Shown in pieces: positions 1 to 10,771 of a stretch of 64,000 bases of DNA. The position numbers were made by a program, and so were the translations under genes. Origin of the DNA: Paramecium sonneborni (Eukaryota > Ciliophora > Oligohymenophorea > Peniculida > Parameciidae); assembly GCA_905182985.1 (NCBI GenBank), contig CAJJDN010000052.1:426850-490849 (forward strand), read 5' to 3'. Position 1 is the first letter of the stretch, and every line of letters begins with the position of its first letter. Under the pieces are notes generated by a model that saw only the letters and a list, made by a program, of their open reading frames with translations, searched no databases and was not told the DNA's origin.

Positions 1-230
1 AATATATCAATTATTAAACTTTCATAACATCAAATTACATAGAAGAATCTTCACAAAATTTTCAATGTTTTCAATAACTTCATATATAAAGCTACATTTT
101 CATTTGTGTTTTTTACAATAAAAGTTAAAAAAGATTGAAAAATAAATTGTGAAAATTTTTATGAACTCAAATCATAACATCTTAATAATAATCATAATCA
201 TTATAAATTTAGTATAAGGTTAAAGTCTAT
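1..230. other. AT-rich stretch before the first duplication, no gene seen
   Basis: I see no long frame free of TGA on either strand and no recognisable RNA gene. It is probably intergenic sequence upstream of the first gene. Confidence 0.4.
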
Positions 231-1517
231 ATATCATTAACATTAATGAAATCAAATATTTTATCAAAATGAAATATCTAATAGATTTAATTTTACTTAT
301 TATATAGATACATGCTTATTTTTTCATAGATTATTTGAATCCTCTTCTAATAATCTATTTGTACAAAATGACTTAAAAATAATAATAATTTTATAAACTT
401 TTATTAAAATTAATAAATTATTAATCTTATGTTACCCTAGAAAAGCTTGGAAAAGAATAAATAATAGAAATACATTCTTAATTCACCTAAATTATCTGTT
501 GGAATGTTTTCAAATTAACCATCCTTAATTTCTCAATTAATTTCAACCAAAATCAAAGCTAAATAATAATAATTAAGCATATCAAGGACCACATGTGAAT
601 TTAGAGCTGTAACTCCGATTTCACCTCCAAAATCTGGGCCTTATTCTCATAAATTTAATTATAATAGTCTTTCTTAACTCTCAAGGGTTAATAGCAATGG
701 CAATTTGGATAATATTCAGTAGGAATTTAATAAACAAGATGAGACTATTCATGAATAAGGAGATGTTAGTATAAGATTAAGAAATAATGAAGAAGATGTA
801 TTATAGAAAGTGTAAAAAAATCTAAAACTTATTGGAGAATAAATCTATAAAAAGAAATCTAATTAAATTAATTCTTTTTTATTACTTTCATGGCAAAAAC
901 AATTAAATTAAAATTGTGAAAAACTTATTAAAGCTCTTTCTTTACAATTGAATTCTTCTTAAAATTTTTATAAACCTTCTCAACATCGTGAATCTATCAT
1001 CTAATTATAAAAATAACTTAATGAAGAAAAAAAGAATAGATTACTTGTTGAAGAACAAACTAGTAAAATTATTTAGAGCTAAGAATAATAAATTAAATAA
1101 TATGTAAACTTTCTACAATAATGTAGATTATGAACATTCAATTGCTTGAAAAAGAACTTAGCCTTTAGCAATGAGTCTCTTTTCTAAAATTAATATATTG
1201 ATTATAAAATGAAAATAGCATAAATTATATATTTTATTATTTAAGATTCTATGAATCAACTAGATTTAAGTTCAATTACTTTGTTTTAACATAAAGAAGA
1301 TAAGGATTCTCTTAAATAATCAGATACTCTTATTCCAATTCAACCAAGAAAATTAAGATCGTTTAATTAATTAAGAAATAAAAAGGTTTGCCATTCAATC
1401 TAATCCAAAAAAAAAGATTAAGAAGTCTCAATATGCAGTAATGATAGATTTGCTTAGTTTCCAAAAAGTTTTGAATAAAAACACTCTTTTAAATCCATTA
1501 TGGAGCAGTACTTCTAA
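231..1517. repeat. Direct repeat 1, first copy (1,287 bp)
   Basis: This block is repeated, as far as I can compare it base by base, without a mismatch at 1519-2805. Only a single N at 1518 separates the copies. The pattern fits two contigs that share an end and were scaffolded without merging. It carries the 5' part of the first gene. Confidence 0.95.
429..1517 (+). CDS. Truncated artefactual copy of the gene at 1717-3066
   Basis: This is the same sequence as 1717-2805, so the reading frame opens at the same ATG and runs into the N at 1518, where it is cut off. It should not be counted as a separate gene. It has the same in-frame TGA (1131-1133) as the complete copy. See the entry at 1717-3066 for the protein. 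Confidence 0.6.
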
Positions 1518-1518
1518 N
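1518..1518. other. Single-N scaffold gap
   Basis: The one undetermined base sits exactly between two identical 1,287 bp blocks. It is a scaffolding placeholder, not a real base count. Confidence 0.95.
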
Positions 1519-2805
1519 ATATCATTAACATTAATGAAATCAAATATTTTATCAAAATGAAATATCTAATAGATTTAATTTTACTTATTATATAGATACA
1601 TGCTTATTTTTTCATAGATTATTTGAATCCTCTTCTAATAATCTATTTGTACAAAATGACTTAAAAATAATAATAATTTTATAAACTTTTATTAAAATTA
1701 ATAAATTATTAATCTTATGTTACCCTAGAAAAGCTTGGAAAAGAATAAATAATAGAAATACATTCTTAATTCACCTAAATTATCTGTTGGAATGTTTTCA
1801 AATTAACCATCCTTAATTTCTCAATTAATTTCAACCAAAATCAAAGCTAAATAATAATAATTAAGCATATCAAGGACCACATGTGAATTTAGAGCTGTAA
1901 CTCCGATTTCACCTCCAAAATCTGGGCCTTATTCTCATAAATTTAATTATAATAGTCTTTCTTAACTCTCAAGGGTTAATAGCAATGGCAATTTGGATAA
2001 TATTCAGTAGGAATTTAATAAACAAGATGAGACTATTCATGAATAAGGAGATGTTAGTATAAGATTAAGAAATAATGAAGAAGATGTATTATAGAAAGTG
2101 TAAAAAAATCTAAAACTTATTGGAGAATAAATCTATAAAAAGAAATCTAATTAAATTAATTCTTTTTTATTACTTTCATGGCAAAAACAATTAAATTAAA
2201 ATTGTGAAAAACTTATTAAAGCTCTTTCTTTACAATTGAATTCTTCTTAAAATTTTTATAAACCTTCTCAACATCGTGAATCTATCATCTAATTATAAAA
2301 ATAACTTAATGAAGAAAAAAAGAATAGATTACTTGTTGAAGAACAAACTAGTAAAATTATTTAGAGCTAAGAATAATAAATTAAATAATATGTAAACTTT
2401 CTACAATAATGTAGATTATGAACATTCAATTGCTTGAAAAAGAACTTAGCCTTTAGCAATGAGTCTCTTTTCTAAAATTAATATATTGATTATAAAATGA
2501 AAATAGCATAAATTATATATTTTATTATTTAAGATTCTATGAATCAACTAGATTTAAGTTCAATTACTTTGTTTTAACATAAAGAAGATAAGGATTCTCT
2601 TAAATAATCAGATACTCTTATTCCAATTCAACCAAGAAAATTAAGATCGTTTAATTAATTAAGAAATAAAAAGGTTTGCCATTCAATCTAATCCAAAAAA
2701 AAAGATTAAGAAGTCTCAATATGCAGTAATGATAGATTTGCTTAGTTTCCAAAAAGTTTTGAATAAAAACACTCTTTTAAATCCATTATGGAGCAGTACT
2801 TCTAA
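1519..2805. repeat. Direct repeat 1, second copy (1,287 bp)
   Basis: Second copy of 231-1517, offset by 1,288 bp. This copy continues into unique sequence at 2806, so the complete gene model lies here. Confidence 0.95.
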
Positions 2806-3066
2806 TAATTAAATTAAAAAAAAAAAAAACCAAGATAAAACTCAGAAAAAACTACTAGAATGAGAAATTATTCCAATTATATTGATGTTTCCAATCTGAA
2901 AAACCCCAAAAAGTCTGGAAATGAGATTCTTATTCAAGACTTTAGTAATAACTCTAATAGATAAATAAAATTATCGGATATGTGCAAAGACATAATGATC
3001 TATAACCCTCTAAAAAATTAATCTTCCTATTTTCCAAAATTAAAATTTCACTTTCATATTAAATGA
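1717..3066 (+). CDS. Unrecognised Gln/Asn/Lys-rich protein (one in-frame TGA)
   Basis: With TAA/TAG read as glutamine the frame runs from ATG at 1717 to TGA at 3064-3066, exactly 450 codons, broken only by a TGA at 2419-2421. The product is hydrophilic, rich in Q, N, K and S, with coiled-coil-like segments in the first half, a run of lysines from the A14 tract near 2816-2829, and no membrane helix. The TGA could lie in a 51-nt GT...AG intron (2392-2442), which is a multiple of three but much longer than the usual introns here. A 23-nt intron at the same donor gives a frame that stops 16 codons later. A nonsense mutation or sequencing error is also possible. I recognise no family. Confidence 0.6.
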
Positions 3067-4335
3067 AATATTTATTCTCGTTCTAAAAATTAATAATAAT
3101 GTTAATAAAATATATATTTAATCAAATGAATTATTACTGCACTCATTATCTTCTCTTTTATGAAAAAGTGTTTATATAACTTTTAATTATTGGATTATTA
3201 TTTTAATAACTTTGAAAATAAGATCTAAATGGTATAGAATCCATATATATTCATATTTATTGATATATTTAGGACTTTGATAGGGTATACATCTAAATAA
3301 GGAGAATCTAATCATCTTAATAAAGTTTCAATTGTAATAACTTCTCCTTAATTCTAGATTATTTAATATAATTTTATTAACATCATCTTTGAAACTTAGA
3401 TAATTTTATATTTTTATTAAAGAAAAATTAATCTAGTGATTATTAAATGAATTTCTAATACAAATGTGATATTTCAAATATTTTCGAAATCCCAATAAAA
3501 TACTATAAATATGAAACTATTTTTCATCAAATCATGTATAATTAAGTTATTAACTCATAGAATTTGATAAATTAACTTAATTATTGTTATTACTTTAAGT
3601 TTAAATTTTCTAGGTGATTTTCTTGGTAAATCGCAATTATCATCTCTATATTGTAATTTATTTCCATAGTTTTTAGATTTCTGTATCTACTTCATGCATT
3701 AATCTTTTTTTTTTTGATTTTCCAGCATTTAAATAGTGTCTTCAGATAATTAATCCAAATTTTTATGTTGTCAATAACTTTGTTTAACATTTAAGATTTA
3801 AGATTGATATTTCTCTTAGATCTTTTTTCTTATTTATAATTATTTTTAAAGATCTTAATCAAGATCAGGAAAGCCTTTTTTGTCTGAATGTTGAAATTAG
3901 TTTTTACATTATATTTTTCTATACTAATTAAACAATTAGGAATAGTACATTTTTTCTAATTAAACTGAAGCATATTTCTTTAAACCTAGATATCAGATAT
4001 AATATAAATTGGAATCAAACTATGATCCATAAAATTCTTAACCAAAATTGAACTCATTGACCAATTCACTTTATGAACCATTTAGAAATTAAATCATTTT
4101 TTAGATGGCCAATATTGATTATACATTTTGTCGATCTCAAATTACATTTTTATAAATAATGAATAATCATAGTACTTAATTTGAGATTTTACCAAAACTG
4201 ATTACTAATCAAAACAAATTACTAGATCCGATGTATATAAGAAATACATAATTACGTCATTCTTAGTATCTTAATAAATATAATAGTTTTAGAGATGAAT
4301 CCAAAATCTTACCTCATATATAAAGAAGATCTATG
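3067..4335. other. 1.27 kb without a supportable gene
   Basis: TGA and its reverse complement TCA are frequent in all frames, homopolymers are common, and I see no conserved motif. It is either intergenic DNA or the remains of a gene decayed beyond recognition. Confidence 0.45.
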
Positions 4336-5713
4336 ATGTAAGGTAATTCTAAGTAAATGGTTGTTTAAAGTATTAATTGAATCCATTAAAAAGGATTTAT
4401 GTATAGCTTTGATTACAATACCAGGCATTTTGGAACAACCTGTGATAGAGGCTTTTAAGGATTATCTAGCTATCATTTATCATAAAAATTTGGAAATTTT
4501 GGTACAAAATTATAACCTTTGGAGAAGAACATTATTGCTGATCTAACTGATGGAGAAGATGTAGAAGAAATAAAAAAAGATGAAAGATTGTTTTTTAAGA
4601 AAATATACAAATATAATTAAATGCCTGTTTTGGCTTTAATAAAATCTTTTGAAATTGATTGGATCAAGGAGAAAGACTCTTAAATAAATAGGAAGTTGTC
4701 AAAAAGTTTGATCTTAAATTTTTAAACAACCCTTTCAATATTGAATACTCACAATGATTTCATTGATTTTTTTATGAAAAATTTATAACTGTTAGAATTA
4801 AATACAGTTGCTTTAAAACATAAAGGATTATAGAATTTAAAAACTAAAGTTAATAAATTTTCTAGTGAAGAATTTTCAGGAACTTATTTAATTATATAAA
4901 ATAATTCTGGACAAGGATATTTTAAGATTCATTTTCCAATTATTGAAATTTATTTTTAGGAATATTAATATGTTTAAACTATTAATTTATCGCCAATGAA
5001 ATTATTTGAATTATAAAGCAATAATTTTTTTTAAGTAGCTGATATTGTTTAAGACATAAAAATAGATTTTTCTCTCCTAAAATAAAAGCTAATATAAGAA
5101 ACTGAAAATCTAATTAATTCAGAATAAAAAATTGAAGAGAAGGAATAACCTCAAATACAAAAATCTGATTAAATTGAAACACAAAATATAATAGAATCTG
5201 AATAAAAGGTTTAAATAACAAGATTAAAAAATTCAGAATTGGCAATAATTATAAGGGAAAGTATTATTATTTTTAAGTATAGAAAAAAGTGAATTTCCAG
5301 AAAAGATTTTAAGTAAAAGAATGATTAAATAAGTTGCTTAAAAAGATGATAAATGCTTCTTTTGTGTAGATTTTTTACCAATTCAATTTATTATTAAAGA
5401 AAAAGTTTCATAAAAAACAATTAAATTGTACTCTCCAAATTTTTAAGAATTTAATGAATTTCTAACTTAATTAGGATAGAAAAATATAAAATAAGTAATG
5501 GATGAATTTTTAATTACTACATTTGATTTAAAGCCAGAAGATTTTGATTACAAAGAGTTTAAAAAAGGGGCAAAAATATATTTAAATTTTTCATAATTTT
5601 CAGAATTAAATTAAGAAATAACTGAAGAACATATTAATAATGGTTTACTATCTGTTTTTGTAAAAGAAATAGAAATAAATAACAAAGATTTATAAATAAT
5701 TATGGAGTAATGA
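4336..5713 (+). CDS. Unrecognised 434-aa protein, four exons
   Basis: The ATG at 4336 opens a frame that needs three short introns: 4343-4370 (28 nt), 4502-4524 (23 nt) and 5261-5282 (22 nt). Removing them leaves 435 codons ending in TGA at 5711-5713, which strongly supports the model. The protein has a helical N-terminal half, a Gln/Glu-rich charged linker near residues 230-290, and a mixed C-terminal part that ends acidic. No membrane span, signal peptide or catalytic motif is visible. I do not recognise the family. It faces a 5' neighbour of unknown function, and SMC4 follows after about 380 bp on the same strand. Confidence 0.75.
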
Positions 5714-6096
5714 AAAAATATCAATAATATTAGACCTTGTACATTTGGAATATACAATTAATTAACTTGTGGAACTGAGAAGAGAGTTTGTACATCTAAA
5801 GAACTTACGAGTATATTATAGAAAAAATATTAAGTTAAATTTTAACTTATATGATGGAATATTTTTATATATATAAATAAGGTTTTTTGTTTTTTAATTT
5901 ATGAAGTTATTCTGAAAGAGGATTTTAGTTTTTAAATGATGAAAAATAAAGAGAATGATGAATATCTAATTATCCTGTTTATATTTGTATAGTTGAATGA
6001 AATAATGAGAATAATATTTACTTACGAATAACACATAGTTATTCAAATTTTTAGCTCCAAAAGTTAATTTAAAAATATTAAATATTTAAACATAAA
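5714..6096. other. Intergenic spacer upstream of SMC4
   Basis: AT-rich with scattered TGA in all frames. It presumably holds the 3' end of the upstream transcript and the SMC4 promoter, but I see no defined element. Confidence 0.4.
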
Positions 6097-9000
6097 ATGC
6101 AGACTGAAAGCGAAGAGCCATCATAGTTGATAATTAACAGAATAATATTGGATAATTTTAAAAGTTATTATGGACATTTAGAGATTGGTCCATTTCATCA
6201 TTAATTTACAAGCATAGTTGGGCCAAATGGTTCTGGGAAATCAAACTTAATAGAATCATTACTCTTTGTCTTTGGTAAGAAGGCTTCATGGATGCGTCTA
6301 TAGAAAATTCATTAATTAATACATAATTCTGCTGAACATAGAGATGTAAAGAAAGCCTCTGTTGAAGTTTAATTTATAGAATAGAGCGGGAATAATCGAA
6401 GTCATTTTAGTGTAAAGAGAACAGTTCATCATACAGGATAATCAAATTATGATATAAATAATAAACACGCTACTTTAGAAGAGGTGACAACATTATTGAA
6501 ATCAAAGGGAATAGATCTTACAAATAATAGATTTCTTATATTATAAGGAGAAGTTGAATAAATTTCATTGATGAAACCAAAATCAGGAGATTAAGAAAAG
6601 CCAGGATTATTGGAGTATCTTGAAGACATAATTGGAAGTAATCAATATCAAGAATAGATTGATAAAATGACAGAAGAATATTTATAATTAGATGTATAGA
6701 GAAGAGAAAAGGGAGAAATGATGAGAGTAGTTGAAATGGATCTTGAAAAATTAGAGCCAGGAAAGGATAAAGCTGTAGAATTAGTTAGAAATGAAATAAA
6801 GAATTCATAATTGTAAAATGTTTAATAATAAATTGCTAATTATAAAGTATAGACTTAAATAAGTAAATGTAAAGAGAATATTACTTAAATTGATGAAAAT
6901 TTAAAAATTACAGCATAAGAATCTAAGGATAAAGTCAAAGATCATGCAGATACTTTAAAATTAATGAAAATAGCATAAGATAAAGTTTAAAAAACTAGAT
7001 AAAAACATTAATCAATTAAAGCTAAAGTTGAGGAGTTGTAAGCAAAAGATACACAAAATAGAGAAGAAATTAATAATTTAACTTCATAATAAAATAGGTT
7101 TAAAAAGAAATTAGATGAATTAGATTAAGAAAGGAGTAAATGTATAGATGAAGTTGAAGATTTAAAAAAAGAAATTCCAGTATAAGAAAAATCTATAAAG
7201 ACTTTAAAATAAGAAAAAGAAGAATTAGAAGAAATAGTATAAAAAATGAATTAATAACATTAATAAGAAGTTAGAAAATTAGTAGATAAGAAGTCTAATT
7301 TATAAAATATAATATCAGAACCAACATTATAAAGAAATCAATATGCAAAAGATTTAGAAATAACTAAAAATAAATTAAATTAATTAAGATCTCCTGAAAC
7401 AGATGGAGGAAAAGGTATTTAAAGTAGTTTAAGTGATTGTGACAATAGTATTATGTAACTTAAAGAAATAGTAAAAACACTAAATTAAACAATTGATGAA
7501 ATAAAAAATAGAGAAAAAATGTAAATAGAGAAATAGACACAATTAAAAAAGGAACTTAAATAGAATGAAGAATAATTATAAGAAGTTCAATAATAAATAG
7601 ATGGATTTTCAATTTAATAAAATTAATAGAATGAATAGAATGCAACAATTAGAGCAATTATGACAGCTGCATAATAAGGTTAATTAAAAGGAGTGATTGG
7701 TAGAATTGGTGATTTAGCATATATTGATTAAAAATATGATATTGCTATATCTACTGCATGTGGAAAAGGATTTGATTCAATTTTAGTTGAAAATTAATAA
7801 GCTGCAGAAGCTTGTGTAAATTTTTTAAAATCAAATAGAATAGGTAGATATACATTTGTGTCTTTGGATGTTGTTAATAAAATGATTAATCAAGATATGA
7901 TGTAGAAGAGAGCTTAAAATCCTAATTAAACTGAAAGATTATTTGATTTAATATAGGTTAAAAAATAAGAATATTAAGCAGTAATATTTAAAATTGTAGG
8001 TTAAACACTTGTATGTGAAAATATTGATTTAGCTAGAAAATTAAAATTTGAATAAAAAAATCCAAATAGATTTGTAACACTTGATGGAAAATTAATTGAA
8101 GCTAATGGTGTAATGAGTGGAGGTGGATAATAAAGAAGAGGTGCTTTAAGTGCAAATAATAAAAAATAAGATTTAAATCTCTCTAAAAATAATTAAAATT
8201 AATTAGAAGCCATGTTAAAATAATTTTAATAAAACAGATAGTTATTTGAATAATAATTAATTAAAGTAGATCATGACTTATAAACTTTGATTAAAGATGG
8301 AAAAATAATATAAGAAAAATTAGATTAAGCTTCTTAAGATTTAAAATTTTAATAAGATTTAAAATAAGATTTATAATAGAAATTAGAAAATGTAAAAAAA
8401 TTAGAATAAGAAAGATCTGATATTGAAAAGTAGAGAAAGGAATATGAAAAGTAAATTTTAAATCATTAAGGCAATATTGATAATATTGATAAAAAAATAT
8501 CTAAAGAAAAGAAATAATTAGAATAAATTGAATAAGAAATATCTGAGTCTGAAAATAAAGAACTGAAATAAAATAAAGAAAAATTGTCATAGTTGACAGT
8601 GAAATTTGATAAAGATGATGGAGAATTTAAAAAAATGTAAACTAGATTAGTTTTTTTGGAGAAAAAATAGAAGACATTAGATAAAGATGAAATAAAAATT
8701 AAAGAAGATTTAGAAAAAATAGAATAGAAAATTAATTAGATAAATTAAGAATTTAAAAATGCTGAAGTTTAGATGATTGAAGCATTTGCTTTACTAAAAA
8801 TCACTTTAGAAGATTAGAAAAATGCAGAGAATGATTATAAGGAAACTTAAGCTAAGAATAAAGAATTTGATGAATTAATAACAAGATTGAAAGAGAAAAC
8901 TAATAAATTGAAATAAGAAAAGGAGGAATGTATTTCTGCTATGAAAAAAGCATAAGATGAATTAAGTGAAGGATTAACAAAATTAGAATAAATAAGATTG

Positions 9001-10032
9001 AATTATAAGGAGATGTAAAATGATTATGAATTTTTGAATGAATTAGAAGAGATAGCCAATTGGAGATTATAAGAGTAATAATAATAATAATAATTTCCTT
9101 TAACAACAGCAAATTAGAATTAATCGATGTTAAATATCAGCGTAATATTTAAATTTATAATAGTTTATTGATTAAGGAGATGAATCATTTGATGATGGAC
9201 GAAAGAGAGGAGCAACTTTAGCAATAGACTTAAAGGCAATTTTAGAGATATCAGTTACATAAGAATTAACAGAGGAATAAACAATTTAATTTTGTCCAAT
9301 AGAGAAAGAGATTGGGAGAGTTCATGCACATATATAAGCTTAAATAAGAGAAATTACAAAGGATGCAAATATAAAAGATATTTAAGAATTTAAAATAAAG
9401 TATTTGGAATACAAGGCAAAAAAGAGTGACTTTGATTAGACAAAGCAATAATTATAATAATAAAAATAAAAGATTGATTAATTAAAAAAGGAAAGATATG
9501 ATTTATTTATGCATGGATTCAATGTAATAGGATCAAAATTAAGAGAGACTTATCAAACATTAACAAATGGAGGGGATGCTGAATTAGAATTAGTAGATAC
9601 TATGGATCCATTTAGTGAAGGTATAAGTTTTAGTGTAAGACCAAAGAATAAATCTTGGAAATAGATGTCTAAATTATCAGGAGGAGAAAAGACATTATCT
9701 TCATTATCATTAATATTTGCACTACATTATTATAAACCTACACCATTATATTTCTTTGATGAAGTGGATGCAGCTTTAGATTATAAAAATGTTTCTATAG
9801 TTGCCAATTTTATAAAAGACAGAACAAAAAATGCTTAGTTTATTGTGATCAGTTTACGTAACAATATGTTTGAATTAGCTAATAAATTAGTAAGTTTTTA
9901 TAATATAATATTAAGATTGGCATATATAAAACATTTGACACAACCAAGACTATATAAATTTAACCAGAATTAGTGTAGATGAAAATAAATTCTTATAATG
10001 AAAACAATGAAAATATTAATTAAAATAGATGA
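6097..10032 (+). CDS. SMC4: Condensin ATPase subunit SMC4
   Basis: SMC4 pairs with SMC2 in condensin, the ring ATPase that compacts and segregates chromosomes. Residues about 15-50 form the N-terminal ATPase lobe with Walker A GPNGSGKS (about 42-49). The diagnostic SMC4 segment reading NRFLILQGEVEQIS follows, then a Gln-rich coiled coil, a hinge (about 530-680, ending in MSGGG), a second coiled coil, and the C-terminal lobe with the YQTLTNGGDAELELVD block, signature LSGGEKTLSS and Walker B PLYFFDEVDAALD. Two introns, 9142-9163 (22 nt) and 9890-9915 (26 nt), leave 1,296 codons, close to other SMC4 proteins. Many coiled-coil glutamines are TAA/TAG, which shows the genetic code clearly. The next gene converges with only 18 bp between stop codons. 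Confidence 0.96.
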
Positions 10033-10050
10033 TGATTTGCTTTTGAATAT

Positions 10051-10738
10051 TCATATACCATTATTATTTTCTAGAAATTTATCTAAAGCTCCTGAAGTTT
10101 TAGATTTACCCTATTAATTTTATGTTTGACTAGCTTTCTTTTTTTAATGATGAATGGCTAAACAACTTAGAAATTGTAATTCTTGATTCTCTTTGATTAC
10201 AGTTACTCGAGAATTATTAGATATGATTACTCAAATCATCTTCTTTTATTGTTTTTCTTTAGTCTTGTTTAATTTGATCCTTTACTTTGTTTAATAGAAG
10301 TTCCCCAAATTCTTCAATAGCTTTCAACATATATTGATAAGCTTCTGGTTTAAATTATGGTTTCTATTCATCTTCTTTTAAAATAGTTTTTAATCTAGAT
10401 AAAGGAAAGAATGCTGATAATAAATTAAATACACAATTTTACTTTCTGGAGCTGCTAATTTATTTTATTAAACTTATTCTTTCAATTATCTAGCTTTTTC
10501 TTAATATCTCTTGAATATTAGATATTAATTACTATTCTTTATAATCTTGAGGTAATTCTTTCCACATTTAACTAAGAACTTGAAGTGAAAATTTGCCATC
10601 TTCTTTCTTATCCTTCATAAATAATTGATAGGCAGATAATTATTAAACAACTGGTTTTATAGGTGTTGGCTATTTTGAATTAATGCTATCATCAATAGTA
10701 ATGACTTTCTCTCCTGATTAAAGTATTTACTTTTTCAT
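10051..10738 (-). CDS. HMG-box plus histone-fold protein
   Basis: This is a 220-aa nuclear-type protein with one 25-nt intron (10182-10206); without it 221 codons fit exactly. Residues about 25-75 look like an HMG box (KPVVQQLSAYQLFMKD, then MWKELPQDYKE). Residues about 100-170 look like a histone fold of the NF-Y/CHRAC/Dpb type: FPLSRLKTILKED, a long central helix ending in KQDQRKTIKEDDL. The tail is basic and Gln-rich. Inference: a DNA-binding subunit of a histone-fold heterodimer, for example in DNA polymerase epsilon, CHRAC or NF-Y-like complexes. The start codon is only 33 bp from the RAD50 ATG on the other strand, so the two must share a promoter. Family assignment is from motif reading only. 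Confidence 0.7.
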
Positions 10739-10771
10739 TTTCCGCGTAATTTTATAAATTAATTTTTTAAA
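10739..10771. promoter_or_regulatory. 33-bp divergent spacer between HMG/histone-fold gene and RAD50
   Basis: The two start codons point away from each other across 33 AT-rich bases, so core promoter signals of both genes must lie here or inside the opposite transcription unit. No specific motif can be assigned. Confidence 0.5.

Noticed and set aside
1131..1133. TGA read as selenocysteine or tryptophan in the first gene
   Set aside because: No other gene here uses TGA internally, and many genes end at TGA. One codon without a nearby recognisable RNA element is not enough.
5261..5300. A retained germline-limited insert disrupting the gene at 4336-5713
   Set aside because: A plain 22-nt GT...AG intron at 5261-5282 restores the frame and the codon count, so no other explanation is needed.
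9266..9448. Minus-strand standard-code frame inside SMC4
   Set aside because: It lies wholly inside conserved SMC4 coding sequence on the other strand and exists only because reverse-strand stops are rare in that stretch.
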